DNA of 63,239 bases from Flagellimonas myxillae (GTDB lineage Bacteria; Bacteroidota; Bacteroidia; Flavobacteriales; Flavobacteriaceae). Below are positions 16,739 to 26,544 of this stretch, piece by piece. The DNA lies in assembly GCF_023502235.1 (NCBI RefSeq), contig NZ_JAMFLY010000006.1, positions 1 to 63,239 on the forward strand, given 5' to 3'. The first letter of the stretch is position 1, and each line of letters begins with the position of its first letter. The translations under genes were made by a program, and so were the position numbers. The notes under the pieces are model-generated. The model made no database searches and was not told the DNA's origin. It saw nothing but the letters and a program-made list of their open reading frames with translations.

Positions 16739-17093
16739 GCAAATTCAATATTTTGCCATTGATTTCGAGTCAAAATCTTGTTTTGAGGGGTTGAAAGTAC
16801 AAAATATGATCAGGGATTGGGAATGCTGGCCGTAGACAACCTGTTTTTAGTGTTAAATGTCTGATTCTTACCGTGAATGGATGTTGGGAGCGACAAAAAA
16901 TGGATTTCAACCGAATAAGAAGCTTTGTTCACTTTATAAAATGAAAAAACTCCGGTAATCAGCCGGAGTTTATTCATCAATCAAAAAACGAACAGTCATG
17001 ATAAACTGTTGTAGGTTTACAAATTACAACTTTCCTGCCAAAAAACAAATTTAAGGTTTGTTTAACGTGTAATTTGTGTGGATAATCCTACGG
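16739..17093. other. Intergenic stretch of 355 bp without a convincing gene
   Basis: Separates rpoD from the histidine kinase gene; both are on the minus strand. It contains the rpoD terminator (16941-16971) and, between that and 16739, the presumed kinase promoter region, in which no clear TAnnTTTG box stood out. A 33-codon plus-strand frame at 16857 runs into the terminator and is considered chance. Confidence 0.7.
16941..16971 (-). terminator. rpoD terminator
   Basis: Nine-base perfect stem AAACTCCGG / CCGGAGTTT (16947-16955, 16963-16971) with a 7-nt loop. Read on the minus strand it is followed by a run of six T, about 120 bases after the rpoD stop. Confidence 0.85.
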
Positions 17094-17957
17094 TTACCCC
17101 AAATATGTCTTTAAAATCTTGCTTCTAGACGTATGCTTAAGCCTTCTAATGGCCTTCTCCTTGATTTGTCGAACACGCTCCCTTGTTAGGTCGAAAGTTT
17201 CTCCAATTTCTTCCAATGTCATGGAATGTTGCCCAGCCAAACCAAAGTACAAACGGATAACATCTGCTTCCCTTGGCGTTAAGGTTTCCAAAGCACGCTC
17301 GATCTCGGTACGAAGTGATTCGTGCAACAATTCCTTATCCGGATTTGGCGATTCACCACTACGCAATACGTCGTAAAGATTGGAATCCTCCCCATCGATC
17401 AATGGTGCATCCATGGATACGTGGCGACCCGAGTTTTTCAAGGATTGCTTTACATCCTCCACGGTCATGTCCAATTCTTTGGCAATTTCCTCTGCAGAGG
17501 GCACACGCTCGTGGGCCTGCTCCAAAAAGGCGAATGTTTTGTTGATTTTGTTGATGGAACCAATCTTGTTCAATGGAAGGCGAACAATACGGGACTGCTC
17601 TGCCAACGCTTGTAGAATGGACTGACGAATCCACCAAACGGCATACGATATAAATTTAAATCCACGGGTTTCATCAAAACGCTGTGCGGCTTTGATCAAA
17701 CCCAGGTTTCCTTCATTGATCAAATCAGGAAGGGTCAATCCTTGGTTTTGATACTGTTTTGCAACAGACACCACGAATCTGAGGTTGGCTTTAGTTAATT
17801 TTTCCAAGGCTATCTGGTCGCCCGCTTTGATTCGCTGTGCCAATTCCACTTCCTCATCGGCCGTGATCAAATCCACTTTTCCGATTTCTTGCAAGTACTT
17901 GTCCAACGATGCGGTTTCCCTATTGGTAACCTGTTTTGTAATTTTTAACTGTCTCAT
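17094..17957 (-). CDS. rpoD: Primary RNA polymerase sigma factor (sigma-70/SigA)
   Basis: Housekeeping sigma factor of 287 residues, the short form usual in Bacteroidota, which lacks the long N-terminal region of the E. coli protein. Region 1.2 ([20 protein letters not shown]), region 2 ([50 protein letters not shown]), region 3 ([14 protein letters not shown]) and region 4 ([34 protein letters not shown]) are all present in order. Terminators on both sides show it is a single-gene transcript. Confidence 0.96.
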   Translation of the reverse strand: MRQLKITKQVTNRETASLDKYLQEIGKVDLITADEEVELAQRIKAGDQIALEKLTKANLRFVVSVAKQYQNQGLTLPDLINEGNLGLIKAAQRFDETRGFKFISYAVWWIRQSILQALAEQSRIVRLPLNKIGSINKINKTFAFLEQAHERVPSAEEIAKELDMTVEDVKQSLKNSGRHVSMDAPLIDGEDSNLYDVLRSGESPNPDKELLHESLRTEIERALETLTPREADVIRLYFGLAGQHSMTLEEIGETFDLTRERVRQIKEKAIRRLKHTSRSKILKTYLG

Positions 17958-18062
17958 CTAATTATCCCTTCTTTTTTAATTTTAGAACCGAAGCTCATTA
18001 AGTTATACGTAGGAAATGGGAAAAAGTTACAATTTGGTAATGTTTATTTGGATTTTTGTTGC

Positions 18063-18091
18063 AAAAAAGGCCCCAAGCGGTGCTTGGAGCC
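18063..18091 (-). terminator. pnp terminator
   Basis: Ten-base stem with one U-G wobble, GGCTCCAAGC / GCTTGGGGCC in the minus-strand sense, loop ACC, followed by six T. It lies 27 bases after the pnp stop and isolates pnp from rpoD. Confidence 0.88.
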
Positions 18092-18117
18092 TTTAAATTC
18101 TGCTATTGGACTAGTAT

Positions 18118-20340
18118 TTAGTCCCTTCTGGGTTTTCTATCGCGATTGTCTCTTCTACGGTCTCCACCTCTGCGATCTCCACCTCGGTCGTTTCTTGGGG
18201 GACGCTCTTTGTAACCTTCAGGTTTTGGCAACAAAGCCTTTCTGGAAACTTTCTCTTTTCTTGTTCTTGGATCAAGTCCGAAGTACTTTACATCAAAAAC
18301 ATCGCCCATGTTTACCACATCGGAAACATTTTCAGTGCGTTCCCATGCCAATTCAGAAACGTGAAGCAATACTTCGTTACCTGGAGCTTCCATATATTCA
18401 ACCACGGCACCAAAGTCTAGCATTTTGATAACCTTTACTTCGTAAACGCTACCTACTTCAGGCTTGAACATTACCGCATCGATCTTGGCGATTACCGCAT
18501 CGATACCTGCTTGGTCCGTTCCCAAAATTTCCACAATACCTTCTTCGGTTTCTGGATCTTCGTTGATTACGATAGTAGTATTGGTCTCTTTCTGCAATTC
18601 CTGGATTACCTTTCCACCGGAACCTATAACTGCTCCAATATACTCTCCCGGAATAATTTTGGTAACAATTTTTGGTGCGTAGGATTTAACATCTGCGTTA
18701 GGAGCAGCGATAGTATCCGTCAGCTTTTCAAGGATATGCAATCTACCGTCCTTGGCCTGCATCAATGCTTTTACCAAGATTTCGTAAGAAAGACCCTTTA
18801 CCTTGATGTCCATCTGACATGCGGTAATACCATCAGCAGTACCTGTTACTTTAAAGTCCATATCTCCCAAGTGGTCTTCATCACCCAAAATATCGGATAG
18901 TACGGCGTATTTACCAGTTTCAGTATCGGTGATCAATCCCATTGCAATACCTGAAACAGGCTTTTTCAATTGTACACCAGCATCCATCAAGGCCATGGTA
19001 CCGGAACAAACGGTGGCCATGGAAGAGGAACCGTTGGATTCCAATACTTCGGATACCACACGGACTGTATAAGGACAATCATCAGGAACCATGCCTTTTA
19101 ATGCACGTTGGGCCAAGTTTCCATGACCTACTTCCCTACGGGAGGTTCCACGAATGGGTCTGGCTTCCCCTGTAGAAAATGGGGGGAAATTGTAGTGCAA
19201 ATAGAAGGTTTCCTCACCTTCGTAAGATGGCATATCAATCTGATTGGCTTCTCTTGATGTACCAAGGGTAACCGTTGCCAAAGCTTGGGTTTCTCCCCTA
19301 GTAAAAATGGAAGAACCATGAACAGATGGCAAATAATCAATTTCACACCAGATTGGGCGAATTTCATCGGTCTTACGACCATCCAGTCGAAGGCCTTCCT
19401 CCAAAGTAAGGTTTCTAACCGCCTCTTTTTCGGCTTTGTAGAAATATTTGGATACAAGGCCACCAATTCCTTCCAATTCTTCTTCAGAAAATGTTGCTTT
19501 TACCTCTTCTTTTATAGCATCAAAAGCTGCACTTCGCTCATGCTTTGCAGAACCTGCTTTGGCAATAGCGTATACTTTATCATAAGTTAGATCGTAAACT
19601 TTCTTTTCAAGTTCTTGATCTTCAACTTCAGGGTCGTACTCACGTACTTCTTTCTTTCCGAAAGCTTCAGCCAATTTTAGCTGTGCCTCACATTGAACCT
19701 TGATGGCCTCGTGCGCAAACTTGATGGCTTCCACCATTTCCTCTTCGGAAATTTCGTCCATTTCACCTTCCACCATCATTACAGAGTCGGCAGAAGCACC
19801 GATTACCATATCAATGTCGGATTCTTTAAGTTGTTCACGGGTCGGGTTGATAATCAATTCACCGTTTACCCTACCTACACGCACTTCAGAAATGGCACAC
19901 TCAAAAGGAAAATCCGAAAGTTGGATGGCAGCGGAGGCAGCAAGCCCTGCCATGGCATCGGGCATTACATTCTCGTCATGCGACATCAACTGGATCATAA
20001 CCTGGGTTTCAGCGTGGTAGTCCTTTGGGAACAATGGGCGTAAAACCCTATCCACTAAACGCATGGTCAATACCTCGCCATCGCTTGGTCTGGCCTCACG
20101 TTTAAAGAATCCGCCAGGATAACGTCCGGCAGCGGCAAATTTTTCGCGATAATCTACCGTTAATGGAAGAAAATCCACGTCGCTTTGTTTGTAGTTGGAG
20201 ACAACCGTACACAATAGCATACACTTGCCCGATTGGACAACAACAGAACCATGGGCCTGTTTTGCCAATTTTCCAGTTTCGATAGAGATTTCCCTACCGT
20301 CACCGAGGTCAATGACCTCTCTAAAAGTTTTTGGAATCAT
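18118..20340 (-). CDS. pnp: Polyribonucleotide nucleotidyltransferase (PNPase)
   Basis: Phosphorolytic 3'-5' exoribonuclease. Two RNase PH-like domains are visible ([19 protein letters not shown] and the catalytic half with [42 protein letters not shown] [17 protein letters not shown] and [16 protein letters not shown]), then a KH domain ([19 protein letters not shown]) and an S1 domain ([14 protein letters not shown]). The tail is rich in Arg, Asp and Gly ([16 protein letters not shown]), a lineage-typical RNA-binding extension. The start at 20340 (MIPKTFREV) was preferred over an ATG seven codons upstream. It follows rpsO, the classic rpsO-pnp order. Confidence 0.96.
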   Translation of the reverse strand: MIPKTFREVIDLGDGREISIETGKLAKQAHGSVVVQSGKCMLLCTVVSNYKQSDVDFLPLTVDYREKFAAAGRYPGGFFKREARPSDGEVLTMRLVDRVLRPLFPKDYHAETQVMIQLMSHDENVMPDAMAGLAASAAIQLSDFPFECAISEVRVGRVNGELIINPTREQLKESDIDMVIGASADSVMMVEGEMDEISEEEMVEAIKFAHEAIKVQCEAQLKLAEAFGKKEVREYDPEVEDQELEKKVYDLTYDKVYAIAKAGSAKHERSAAFDAIKEEVKATFSEEELEGIGGLVSKYFYKAEKEAVRNLTLEEGLRLDGRKTDEIRPIWCEIDYLPSVHGSSIFTRGETQALATVTLGTSREANQIDMPSYEGEETFYLHYNFPPFSTGEARPIRGTSRREVGHGNLAQRALKGMVPDDCPYTVRVVSEVLESNGSSSMATVCSGTMALMDAGVQLKKPVSGIAMGLITDTETGKYAVLSDILGDEDHLGDMDFKVTGTADGITACQMDIKVKGLSYEILVKALMQAKDGRLHILEKLTDTIAAPNADVKSYAPKIVTKIIPGEYIGAVIGSGGKVIQELQKETNTTIVINEDPETEEGIVEILGTDQAGIDAVIAKIDAVMFKPEVGSVYEVKVIKMLDFGAVVEYMEAPGNEVLLHVSELAWERTENVSDVVNMGDVFDVKYFGLDPRTRKEKVSRKALLPKPEGYKERPPRNDRGGDRRGGDRRRDNRDRKPRRD

Positions 20341-20502
20341 AAAATTAGTCTTACCCGGCATTTAGGAATGCGGGTCGTTAAACTTTGGTCTACCGCCATC
20401 CGGACGGTCGGGTTGTGTTGTGTTGTGTGCCTCTGGGGCACGGACCAATGAAAAACTATAGGTAGCTTTTTGTGATTTTCTATCCCAAACCTAGGTAGGG
20501 AT

Positions 20503-20532
20503 AAAAATAATGGGAGCTTACCTAGGCTCCCA
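20503..20532 (-). terminator. rpsO terminator
   Basis: Stem TGGGAGC / GCTCCCA (20511-20517, 20526-20532) with an 8-nt loop; on the minus strand it is followed by TTATTTTT. It lies 6 bases after the rpsO stop. About 160 bases then separate it from pnp, leaving room for a pnp promoter. Confidence 0.8.
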
Positions 20533-20537
20533 CTATT

Positions 20538-20807
20538 TTATTTTCTAATACCAAGTTCCTTGATCAAGGCACGGTATTTTTCAATATCCTTTTTCTTTAG
20601 GTAATCCAAAAGACTACGTCTTTTACCTACCAATTTTACCAAAGAACGCTCGGTGTTGAAATCCTTGTGGTTCTTTTTAAGGTGTTGTGTCAAGTGGTTG
20701 ATACGGTGGGTGAACAATGCGATTTGTCCTTCCGTTGAACCAGTGTTGCCCTCAAAGCCGCCGTGTTTTTTAAAAATCTCGGCCTTTACTTCTTTTGTTA
20801 AATACAT
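20538..20807 (-). CDS. rpsO: 30S ribosomal protein S15
   Basis: Ribosomal protein of 89 residues, full length, which binds 16S rRNA early in assembly of the small-subunit platform. The family hallmarks TGSTEGQIALFTHRINHLT, HKDFNTERSLVKLVGKRR and LLDYLKKKD are all present. It starts with ATG at 20807 and ends just before its own terminator. In many bacteria S15 represses its own translation through its leader; a leader of roughly 75 nt is predicted from the -7 box at 20885 but no fold was established. Confidence 0.97.
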   Translation of the reverse strand: MYLTKEVKAEIFKKHGGFEGNTGSTEGQIALFTHRINHLTQHLKKNHKDFNTERSLVKLVGKRRSLLDYLKKKDIEKYRALIKELGIRK

Positions 20808-20884
20808 TCCAATATTTAGTTAAATGATTTTTATGTATGCGATTCTCAGTTCCTTAGACTATCTCAGGACGAGCAATCAGCGTG

Positions 20885-20892
20885 CAAAGATA
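20885..20892 (-). promoter_or_regulatory. Candidate -7 box for rpsO
   Basis: TATCTTTG on the minus strand matches the Bacteroidota -7 consensus TAnnTTTG exactly. No clear -33 TTG lies at the expected distance, so confidence is limited. It predicts a leader of about 75 nt. Confidence 0.4.
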
Positions 20893-20981
20893 ACTCTTTT
20901 TTTGTAATGAAAAATTTAACATAGCATTAAACCTTTTACATTAAGGCTTGTCAAAGAAGCAAACCATTAAATTCAATTATT

Positions 20982-21869
20982 ATGAAAAAGAGTCTCAAAC
21001 AAATGAACTTCGCAAGATTTGCCCCACTATTTCTTGCCACTTTGCTATTGCTGGCCACTTCGTGTACCAAAGACGAAGCTTCTGCCGATGATTTGACAGA
21101 TAATGGCGAAGACGTGATATCGGTTGCGGAACTGCAGTACAGCGATGAAACGGAAATGATTTCGGAGGAGGTCACTACCATTGCTGAAGATGTTTATGCA
21201 ACGGATGAAATTTCCCTGACTTCCAAGTTTGATTACCGTTCTGATCATTTACCGGATTGTGTAACAATCTCCACCGAGGTAACAAGTACTACACGCGAGA
21301 AGACCATCGATTTTGGTGAAGGATGTGAATTGCCAAATGGGAATGTACTTTCTGGGCTTATCCATTTGAGTTATGCCAAGGATATGGAGGCTGCTTCCAA
21401 GACAATTGCCCTGACATTGGAAAACTTTACCTTCAATGGTGTGGCCGTGGAAGGTTCCGCGGATATTCTTCGAGTACGCGCCAATGAAAATGGAAATCCC
21501 CAAGGAACAGCAAATGCCTCCTTCAATGCTACTTGGCCCGAAGGGGACACCGCTTCTTTTGAAGGAACCCGTACCCGAGAGTGGATCGAGGGATATGGCT
21601 CCGGTTTTTGGGGCGATAATGTGTTTCTTATCACAGGAAAGCGAACCTATATTGGTAGAGAGGGCAATGAATTTATAAAGGAGGTAATTTCCCCGCTGCG
21701 TAGGGAGATGGCCTGTAGGTTTATTGTGAGTGGTGTTTTGGAAATTACAAGAAACGAAAACACTGCAAGTCTGGATTTTGGTGACGGAACTTGCGATGCC
21801 AAGGGTATCTTAACCCAGCCCGATGGCACGGAAAAGGAAATATTCCTAAGACGATTTTGGAAAAAATAG
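20982..21869 (+). CDS. Hypothetical lipoprotein
   Basis: Lipoprotein of 295 residues (signal with lipobox LLLATSC) whose mature N terminus is strongly acidic (DEASADDLTDNGEDVISVAE), followed by a beta-rich region with a repeated theme around CVTISTEVTS, IDFGEGCELPNG and, near the end, SLDFGDGTCDAKG. The paired DFG-x-G-C elements and four Cys suggest disulfides. The family was not recognised. It stands alone on the plus strand between rpsO and accD and ends at a shared terminator. Confidence 0.72.
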   Translation: MKKSLKQMNFARFAPLFLATLLLLATSCTKDEASADDLTDNGEDVISVAELQYSDETEMISEEVTTIAEDVYATDEISLTSKFDYRSDHLPDCVTISTEVTSTTREKTIDFGEGCELPNGNVLSGLIHLSYAKDMEAASKTIALTLENFTFNGVAVEGSADILRVRANENGNPQGTANASFNATWPEGDTASFEGTRTREWIEGYGSGFWGDNVFLITGKRTYIGREGNEFIKEVISPLRREMACRFIVSGVLEITRNENTASLDFGDGTCDAKGILTQPDGTEKEIFLRRFWKK

Positions 21870-21880
21870 TTCCTGATGCA

Positions 21881-21916
21881 AAAAAAGAAAAGCCCCGAAT
21901 TTCGGGGCTTTTTTTT
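21881..21916. terminator. Bidirectional terminator between the lipoprotein and accD
   Basis: Stem AAGCCCCG / CGGGGCTT with a 5-nt loop (21890-21910), a run of A on the left and a run of eight T on the right, so it works on both strands. The T run overlaps the accD stop codon. Confidence 0.9.
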
Positions 21917-22775
21917 ATGATCGTATCGGTTGATTGGTAATCAAATCGATATAGAGATTGATTTTCTTTTTCAATTCCTTTCTATGGGTGATGAAGTCCA
22001 AGAATCCATGCTCCTTCACGAATTCAGAGGTTTGGAAACCTTCCGGTAAATCTTTTCCAACTGTATCCTTTACCACCCTGGGGCCAGCAAAGCCAATCAA
22101 GGCGCCAGGTTCAGCAATATTGATATCCCCCAACATGGCGTAAGAAGCCGTGGTACCACCCGTTGTTGGGTCGGTGCACAAAGAAATGTATGGAATCTTA
22201 GCTTCGGCCAATTGGGCCAATTTGGCCGATGTTTTAGCCAATTGCATCAAGGAAAGCGCAGCTTCCATCATTCTGGCTCCTCCTGATTTTGAAATCATTA
22301 GAAACGGAATCTTTTTCTTTTTGGCCACATCAATGGCTCTAGAAATTTTTTCACCTACCACACTCCCCATGGAACCTCCAATAAAACTGAAGTCCATACA
22401 AGCGATGACCAATTCCCTTCCATTGGATTTCCCTACCGCCGTGCGAACAGCATCTTTCAATCCCGTCTTTTGTTGGGCGGCTTTCAATCTTTCAGAGTAT
22501 TTTTTGGTATCCACGAACTTTAGGGGATCCTTGGCAGACAATTTTTCATCCAATTCCTTGAACTTGTTGTCATCAAAAAGTATTTGGAAATACTCCTTGC
22601 TGCCAATTCGTACGTGGTAATCATCCTCGGGGCTTACGTAAAAGTTTTTCGCTAAATCTTCCGACTCCACAATTTTGCCTGTGGGTGACTTGTACCACAG
22701 GCCCTTGGGGGTGTCTTTTTTCTCTTCCGTAGCGGTTTGAATTCCTTTTTCCTTTCTCTTAAACCAAGACGACAT
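21915..22775 (-). CDS. accD: Acetyl-CoA carboxylase carboxyltransferase subunit beta, zinc ribbon cysteines absent
   Basis: Beta subunit of the carboxyltransferase that moves CO2 from biotin to acetyl-CoA in the first step of fatty acid synthesis. The crotonase-like core is intact: [52 protein letters not shown] and [19 protein letters not shown]. The N-terminal region that normally holds a C4 zinc ribbon is aligned in length ([19 protein letters not shown] then [14 protein letters not shown]) but all four cysteines are replaced or missing. Length of 286 is near normal. fbaA lies 37 bases upstream in the same direction. Confidence 0.94.
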   Translation of the reverse strand: MSSWFKRKEKGIQTATEEKKDTPKGLWYKSPTGKIVESEDLAKNFYVSPEDDYHVRIGSKEYFQILFDDNKFKELDEKLSAKDPLKFVDTKKYSERLKAAQQKTGLKDAVRTAVGKSNGRELVIACMDFSFIGGSMGSVVGEKISRAIDVAKKKKIPFLMISKSGGARMMEAALSLMQLAKTSAKLAQLAEAKIPYISLCTDPTTGGTTASYAMLGDINIAEPGALIGFAGPRVVKDTVGKDLPEGFQTSEFVKEHGFLDFITHRKELKKKINLYIDLITNQPIRS

Positions 22776-22812
22776 GCAATCAAAATTAAATTAAACGGCT
22801 ATTTCCGGTATA

Positions 22813-23880
22813 CTACAACGTATTAACATTGTTTAAATCTTCAAATGCTTTTTTTAAGCGGTCAACAAATGCCTTTTCGCCATCACGAAGCCAAACTCTT
22901 GGGTCGTAGAATTTCTTGTTGGGTTGGTCATCCCCATCCGGGTTTCCGATTTGGGACTGAAGATATCCAGATTTATCCTGAACATAATCGCGTACCCCAG
23001 AAAGGAAGGCATATTGTAGATCGGTGTCAATATTCATTTTAATTACCCCATAACCAATGGATTCCCTGATTTCTTCCACTGAGGAACCGGAACCACCATG
23101 GAATACAAAATCGATATGATTGTGCTCCACGCCAAATTTTTCAGCTACGAACTCTTGTGAATTCTTTAAAATCTTTGGTGTCAAGGTTACATTTCCAGGC
23201 TTGTATACCCCATGAACATTACCAAATGCTGCGGCAATGGTAAATTTTGGACTCACTTTGGAAAGTTCTTCATAAGCGTAGGCCACTTCTTCGGGTTGGG
23301 TGTATAATTTAGAGCTATCAATGTCCGTATTGTCCACTCCGTCTTCTTCACCACCAGTTACTCCGAGCTCAATTTCCAAGGTCATATCCATTTTGCTCAT
23401 GCGCTCCAGGTACTTTTTGCAGATCTCGATGTTCTCCTCGATGGGTTCTTCGGATAAATCGATCATGTGTGAACTGAACAATGACTTTCCTGTGGCTGCA
23501 TAGTGCTCCTCACTGGCTTCCAACATTCCATCAATCCAAGGCAACAACTTTTTGGCACAATGGTCGGTATGTAGAATAACGGTAGCGCCATAGGCCTCCG
23601 CCAACTGATGCACGTGTTTAGCACCTGCGACAGCCCCCAAAACAGCTGCTTTTTGATCTTCGTTGGACAATCCTTTACCTGCGTTAAACTGGGCTCCTCC
23701 ATTTGAAAACTGAACAATTACAGGAGAATTTAGGGCCGCTGCGGTTTCCAAAACGGAATTAATAGTGTTGGAACCGATTACATTGACCGCTGGTAGGGCA
23801 TACCCATGCTCCTTTGCATGATTAAAAATTGCTTGGACTTCATCGCCAGTTGCTACGCCCGGCTTGATATTGTGGGACAT
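22813..23880 (-). CDS. fbaA: Class II fructose-1,6-bisphosphate aldolase
   Basis: Zinc-dependent aldolase of glycolysis and gluconeogenesis, 355 residues, E. coli FbaA-like. Metal and substrate residues can be seen in VILHTDHCAKKLLPWIDG (Asp/His), SSHMIDLSEEPIEENI, LEIELGVTGGEEDGVDN, AAAFGNVHGVYKPGNV, FVFHGGSGSS and VIKMNIDTDLQYAF. It starts with ATG at 23880, downstream of a good -7 box, and is probably co-transcribed with accD. Confidence 0.96.
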   Translation of the reverse strand: MSHNIKPGVATGDEVQAIFNHAKEHGYALPAVNVIGSNTINSVLETAAALNSPVIVQFSNGGAQFNAGKGLSNEDQKAAVLGAVAGAKHVHQLAEAYGATVILHTDHCAKKLLPWIDGMLEASEEHYAATGKSLFSSHMIDLSEEPIEENIEICKKYLERMSKMDMTLEIELGVTGGEEDGVDNTDIDSSKLYTQPEEVAYAYEELSKVSPKFTIAAAFGNVHGVYKPGNVTLTPKILKNSQEFVAEKFGVEHNHIDFVFHGGSGSSVEEIRESIGYGVIKMNIDTDLQYAFLSGVRDYVQDKSGYLQSQIGNPDGDDQPNKKFYDPRVWLRDGEKAFVDRLKKAFEDLNNVNTL

Positions 23881-23912
23881 AATTTTAGTTAGTTAGGGGT
23901 TAAATCAGGGAA

Positions 23913-23920
23913 CAAAAGTA
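23913..23920 (-). promoter_or_regulatory. Candidate -7 box for fbaA
   Basis: TACTTTTG on the minus strand matches TAnnTTTG and would give a leader of about 28 nt before the fbaA ATG. A -33 element was not evident. Confidence 0.4.
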
Positions 23921-23934
23921 ATAAAATAATTAGT

Positions 23935-26520
23935 CTAGAAAGGATAATTGATTCCGATATTGAATACGGCATTTCTGAGGTTGTATCCCCTAAACCATCG
24001 TTTGGACCATTCCTCGGCAGGATTGTAGGTTTTAAAGCCCACATCCAATCGAAAAACGAAATAGGTAAAATCGTACCGAAGCCCCAATCCCGTACCCAAA
24101 GCAATATCAGCCAAAGAGCTGAAATCACTAAAAACCGCATCGGGATTGTCTTCGTTATCGAAGGCATTCCAAATGTTTCCAGCATCGGCAAACAAGGCAC
24201 CCTTCACATCACCAGCAATTGGAAAACGATATTCCAGGTTTAGGGCAATTTTTAGATTGGCTTCGTTAAAATCGTTGATGTTGTCCGTACTTCCTGGTCC
24301 AAGATCGTAGGCATTCCACGCACGGTTGTCATTGGATCCCCCGGCAAAGTAACTTCGTACAAAGGGAACGCTTTCCGAATTGCCGTACGGAACGGCCAGT
24401 CCAAAGAAACTTCTAAACGCCAAGACGTTGGAATCGGAGAGTTCCCAATGCCGGATGTAATCGATTTCTGTTTTGAAATACTGGGAAAATGGAACACTAA
24501 AGACCAAAAGCTGGTCATCATCATTTTTGTTATAAGGAATCACCCCATCCAACAAGGACAGTAAATTACCTGCGCTCTCCAATTTTACCCGGAGCTGGTA
24601 GAAATCATTATCGTTAATATCTATACGGCTATTTTTGGTAAAGGTGTAATTGCTCGCAAAGATGAGGTTGTTTTCCGTTAATCGCTGCCGACGTTCATCA
24701 ATACTGTTTACTTCGTTACGATTTTCTGGGGAAACGGTAAGGTCGTTGTCCAAAACGGCTTGGACGAACCAATTGGCTCCCTCGGGAATGGTTAACCGAG
24801 AGGGGTCATTGACATCGCCCGATGATTCAAAATACGTCTCATACTGTGGATCCGCATCAAAGGGGTCGGCAATATTGTCCAAGCTGTTAAAGGTGTTTCG
24901 GTAAACATTGAAAAAGTTCTGTTTGTTTACGTTTCTTACGAACTCAACATTCAACAGTTCGATATTATTTTTAAGGGAAACCGAAGGGCTCCAGTTGTAC
25001 GACAAAATGGTATTAAAGGACTGCCTGTCCAAACCTAGGTTCCGCTGAAAGTTCGTACCCACCAAAAACCGGCTTTGCGGTAACATATAGTAGGGGATGA
25101 TTTTTTCGGTGTTGAGCGGAAACCAAATTCGGGGAAAGGTAATATTGATATCTCCACCAAGTTCTGACGTGAATGTTTCATCGGATAGGGAAGGATTTTT
25201 TAATAGACCAATGGAACCCCGAGCGGATATATTCAAAGTTTCGGCACCCCCAAAAACATTTCGGGTTATTACCGTGGCCCCAAATACTGTTCCCACCTGC
25301 TGAATGTTGGAGTGGGTGACATCAAAATCCAAATTCAGGGAAAACTTGGGTCTGGGTGCCAAGTAGATGTTGGAAATAAGTTGGGCTTGGGTGGAATCTG
25401 GAATGAACTCAATGTTCGGATATTTGAAGGTATTCAGGTTGGTAATTTGCCTGTAGGTCCTGATCCGGTCCAAATCCCGGTAGATACTGTCTTTTTGAAA
25501 GAAAATAGCATCGGTTAAGGCCTTTGGGCGATACCTGAGTTTGTTATTGTAGAAAATGGTATAATTATCATATTCCACCGATTTTAAGGAATCGGAAGTA
25601 CCGGTAATTTGATAATCGGCAAAAACATTGATTTTTTTGAAACGATGGATGCGATAGGGGCTGTTGGCAGTACTGTCATTCGTGCTACGTGGTTTTTGAA
25701 CGTTTAGTTGCACATCCATCAATTGATCATCCGCGGCCAAGGTGGTATCCCGCAAAATATCGTAGTTAATGGAGCTTTCCTGAAAGTTATATACCCCGGA
25801 ATTGCGAAAAAGGATAGTCAATCTCTCCCGTTCGTTGTTAAAATTGGCCAGATCAAATTGGTCGCCTTGTTTTACAAACGACATACCTGAAGTGCTGTTG
25901 TAGATTGAATCCAAGGCCGGCGAGGTGATGTTGGTCACTACCGTATCGATCATGAACGGTTTTTCCAGATCGATCTTGTATTCGATTTCCGCTCTTTTTT
26001 TTCGTCTCCCCTGAACAATGTTATAACTACCAGTATTGTTGAAATAACCTTTACTATTGTAATAGGCGCTTAAACGGTCCACACTTTTTTGGGTAAGGCT
26101 TGTATCAATGACCGAGGGGGGCTCACCAATCCTTATTAAAAAATCACTGGCCCCTTTTACCATAAAAGACTCCCGAAGCCGGTTGACCTGCTTTTGGGAC
26201 AATAAGTTATTGAGTCTTTTTTCCCTTTTTTCCTTTCGCTGTAACCAAGCTGTAAAGGAGGAATCGGGATTGTCTTTAGCAAGATTGTATAAATTTAGTC
26301 TAAGCGGGTATCCAAGTACATTGCTGTTGGGGTGCTGTACGATCAGGTTCCGTATATCCTCATCGTTGATTTTGTCTTCGTCGGCGTAAATGGAGTTTTT
26401 GGTAAGGAGCAATTCATGGTCCTCAACCTTTTTTAAGGTGTTGCAGCCCACCATGGTCAGCATAAGCAACAATAATCCTATTTTTGCCCAGTATTGCATT
26501 AGACCATAAGAACCCCTCAT
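23935..26520 (-). CDS. BamA/TamA-like outer-membrane barrel lipoprotein
   Basis: Outer-membrane protein of about 861 residues. It has a lipoprotein signal (LLLMLTMVGC), POTRA-like periplasmic segments (for example DRLSAYYNSKGYFNNTGSY and the strand-helix pattern RLTILFRNSGVYNF), and a C-terminal Omp85 barrel with SVPFVRSYFAGGSNDNRAW, which contains the lid-lock-type FxxGGxxxxRG-like element, and terminal AVFNIGINYPF with a final Phe. Members insert or export outer-membrane proteins; in Bacteroidota this lipid-anchored branch is of unknown substrate. ATG 26520 was used; 26499 is an alternative. It is divergent from the TrmH gene with 24 bases between. Confidence 0.85.
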   Translation of the reverse strand: MRGSYGLMQYWAKIGLLLLMLTMVGCNTLKKVEDHELLLTKNSIYADEDKINDEDIRNLIVQHPNSNVLGYPLRLNLYNLAKDNPDSSFTAWLQRKEKREKRLNNLLSQKQVNRLRESFMVKGASDFLIRIGEPPSVIDTSLTQKSVDRLSAYYNSKGYFNNTGSYNIVQGRRKKRAEIEYKIDLEKPFMIDTVVTNITSPALDSIYNSTSGMSFVKQGDQFDLANFNNERERLTILFRNSGVYNFQESSINYDILRDTTLAADDQLMDVQLNVQKPRSTNDSTANSPYRIHRFKKINVFADYQITGTSDSLKSVEYDNYTIFYNNKLRYRPKALTDAIFFQKDSIYRDLDRIRTYRQITNLNTFKYPNIEFIPDSTQAQLISNIYLAPRPKFSLNLDFDVTHSNIQQVGTVFGATVITRNVFGGAETLNISARGSIGLLKNPSLSDETFTSELGGDINITFPRIWFPLNTEKIIPYYMLPQSRFLVGTNFQRNLGLDRQSFNTILSYNWSPSVSLKNNIELLNVEFVRNVNKQNFFNVYRNTFNSLDNIADPFDADPQYETYFESSGDVNDPSRLTIPEGANWFVQAVLDNDLTVSPENRNEVNSIDERRQRLTENNLIFASNYTFTKNSRIDINDNDFYQLRVKLESAGNLLSLLDGVIPYNKNDDDQLLVFSVPFSQYFKTEIDYIRHWELSDSNVLAFRSFFGLAVPYGNSESVPFVRSYFAGGSNDNRAWNAYDLGPGSTDNINDFNEANLKIALNLEYRFPIAGDVKGALFADAGNIWNAFDNEDNPDAVFSDFSSLADIALGTGLGLRYDFTYFVFRLDVGFKTYNPAEEWSKRWFRGYNLRNAVFNIGINYPF

Positions 26521-26544
26521 AGACGCCAAAAATACACGATTTAG

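Noticed and set aside
16857..16958. 33-codon plus-strand frame in the rpoD downstream gap
   Set aside because: It ends inside the rpoD terminator stem, is very short and has no hydrophobic or conserved pattern.
18048..18428. Plus-strand frame of 126 codons across the pnp 3' end
   Set aside because: It runs through the pnp terminator hairpin and opposite conserved S1-domain codons.
22781..22788. TAATTTTG box before accD on the minus strand
   Set aside because: It is only 5 bases from the accD start, too close for a normal transcript; accD is better explained as co-transcribed with fbaA.
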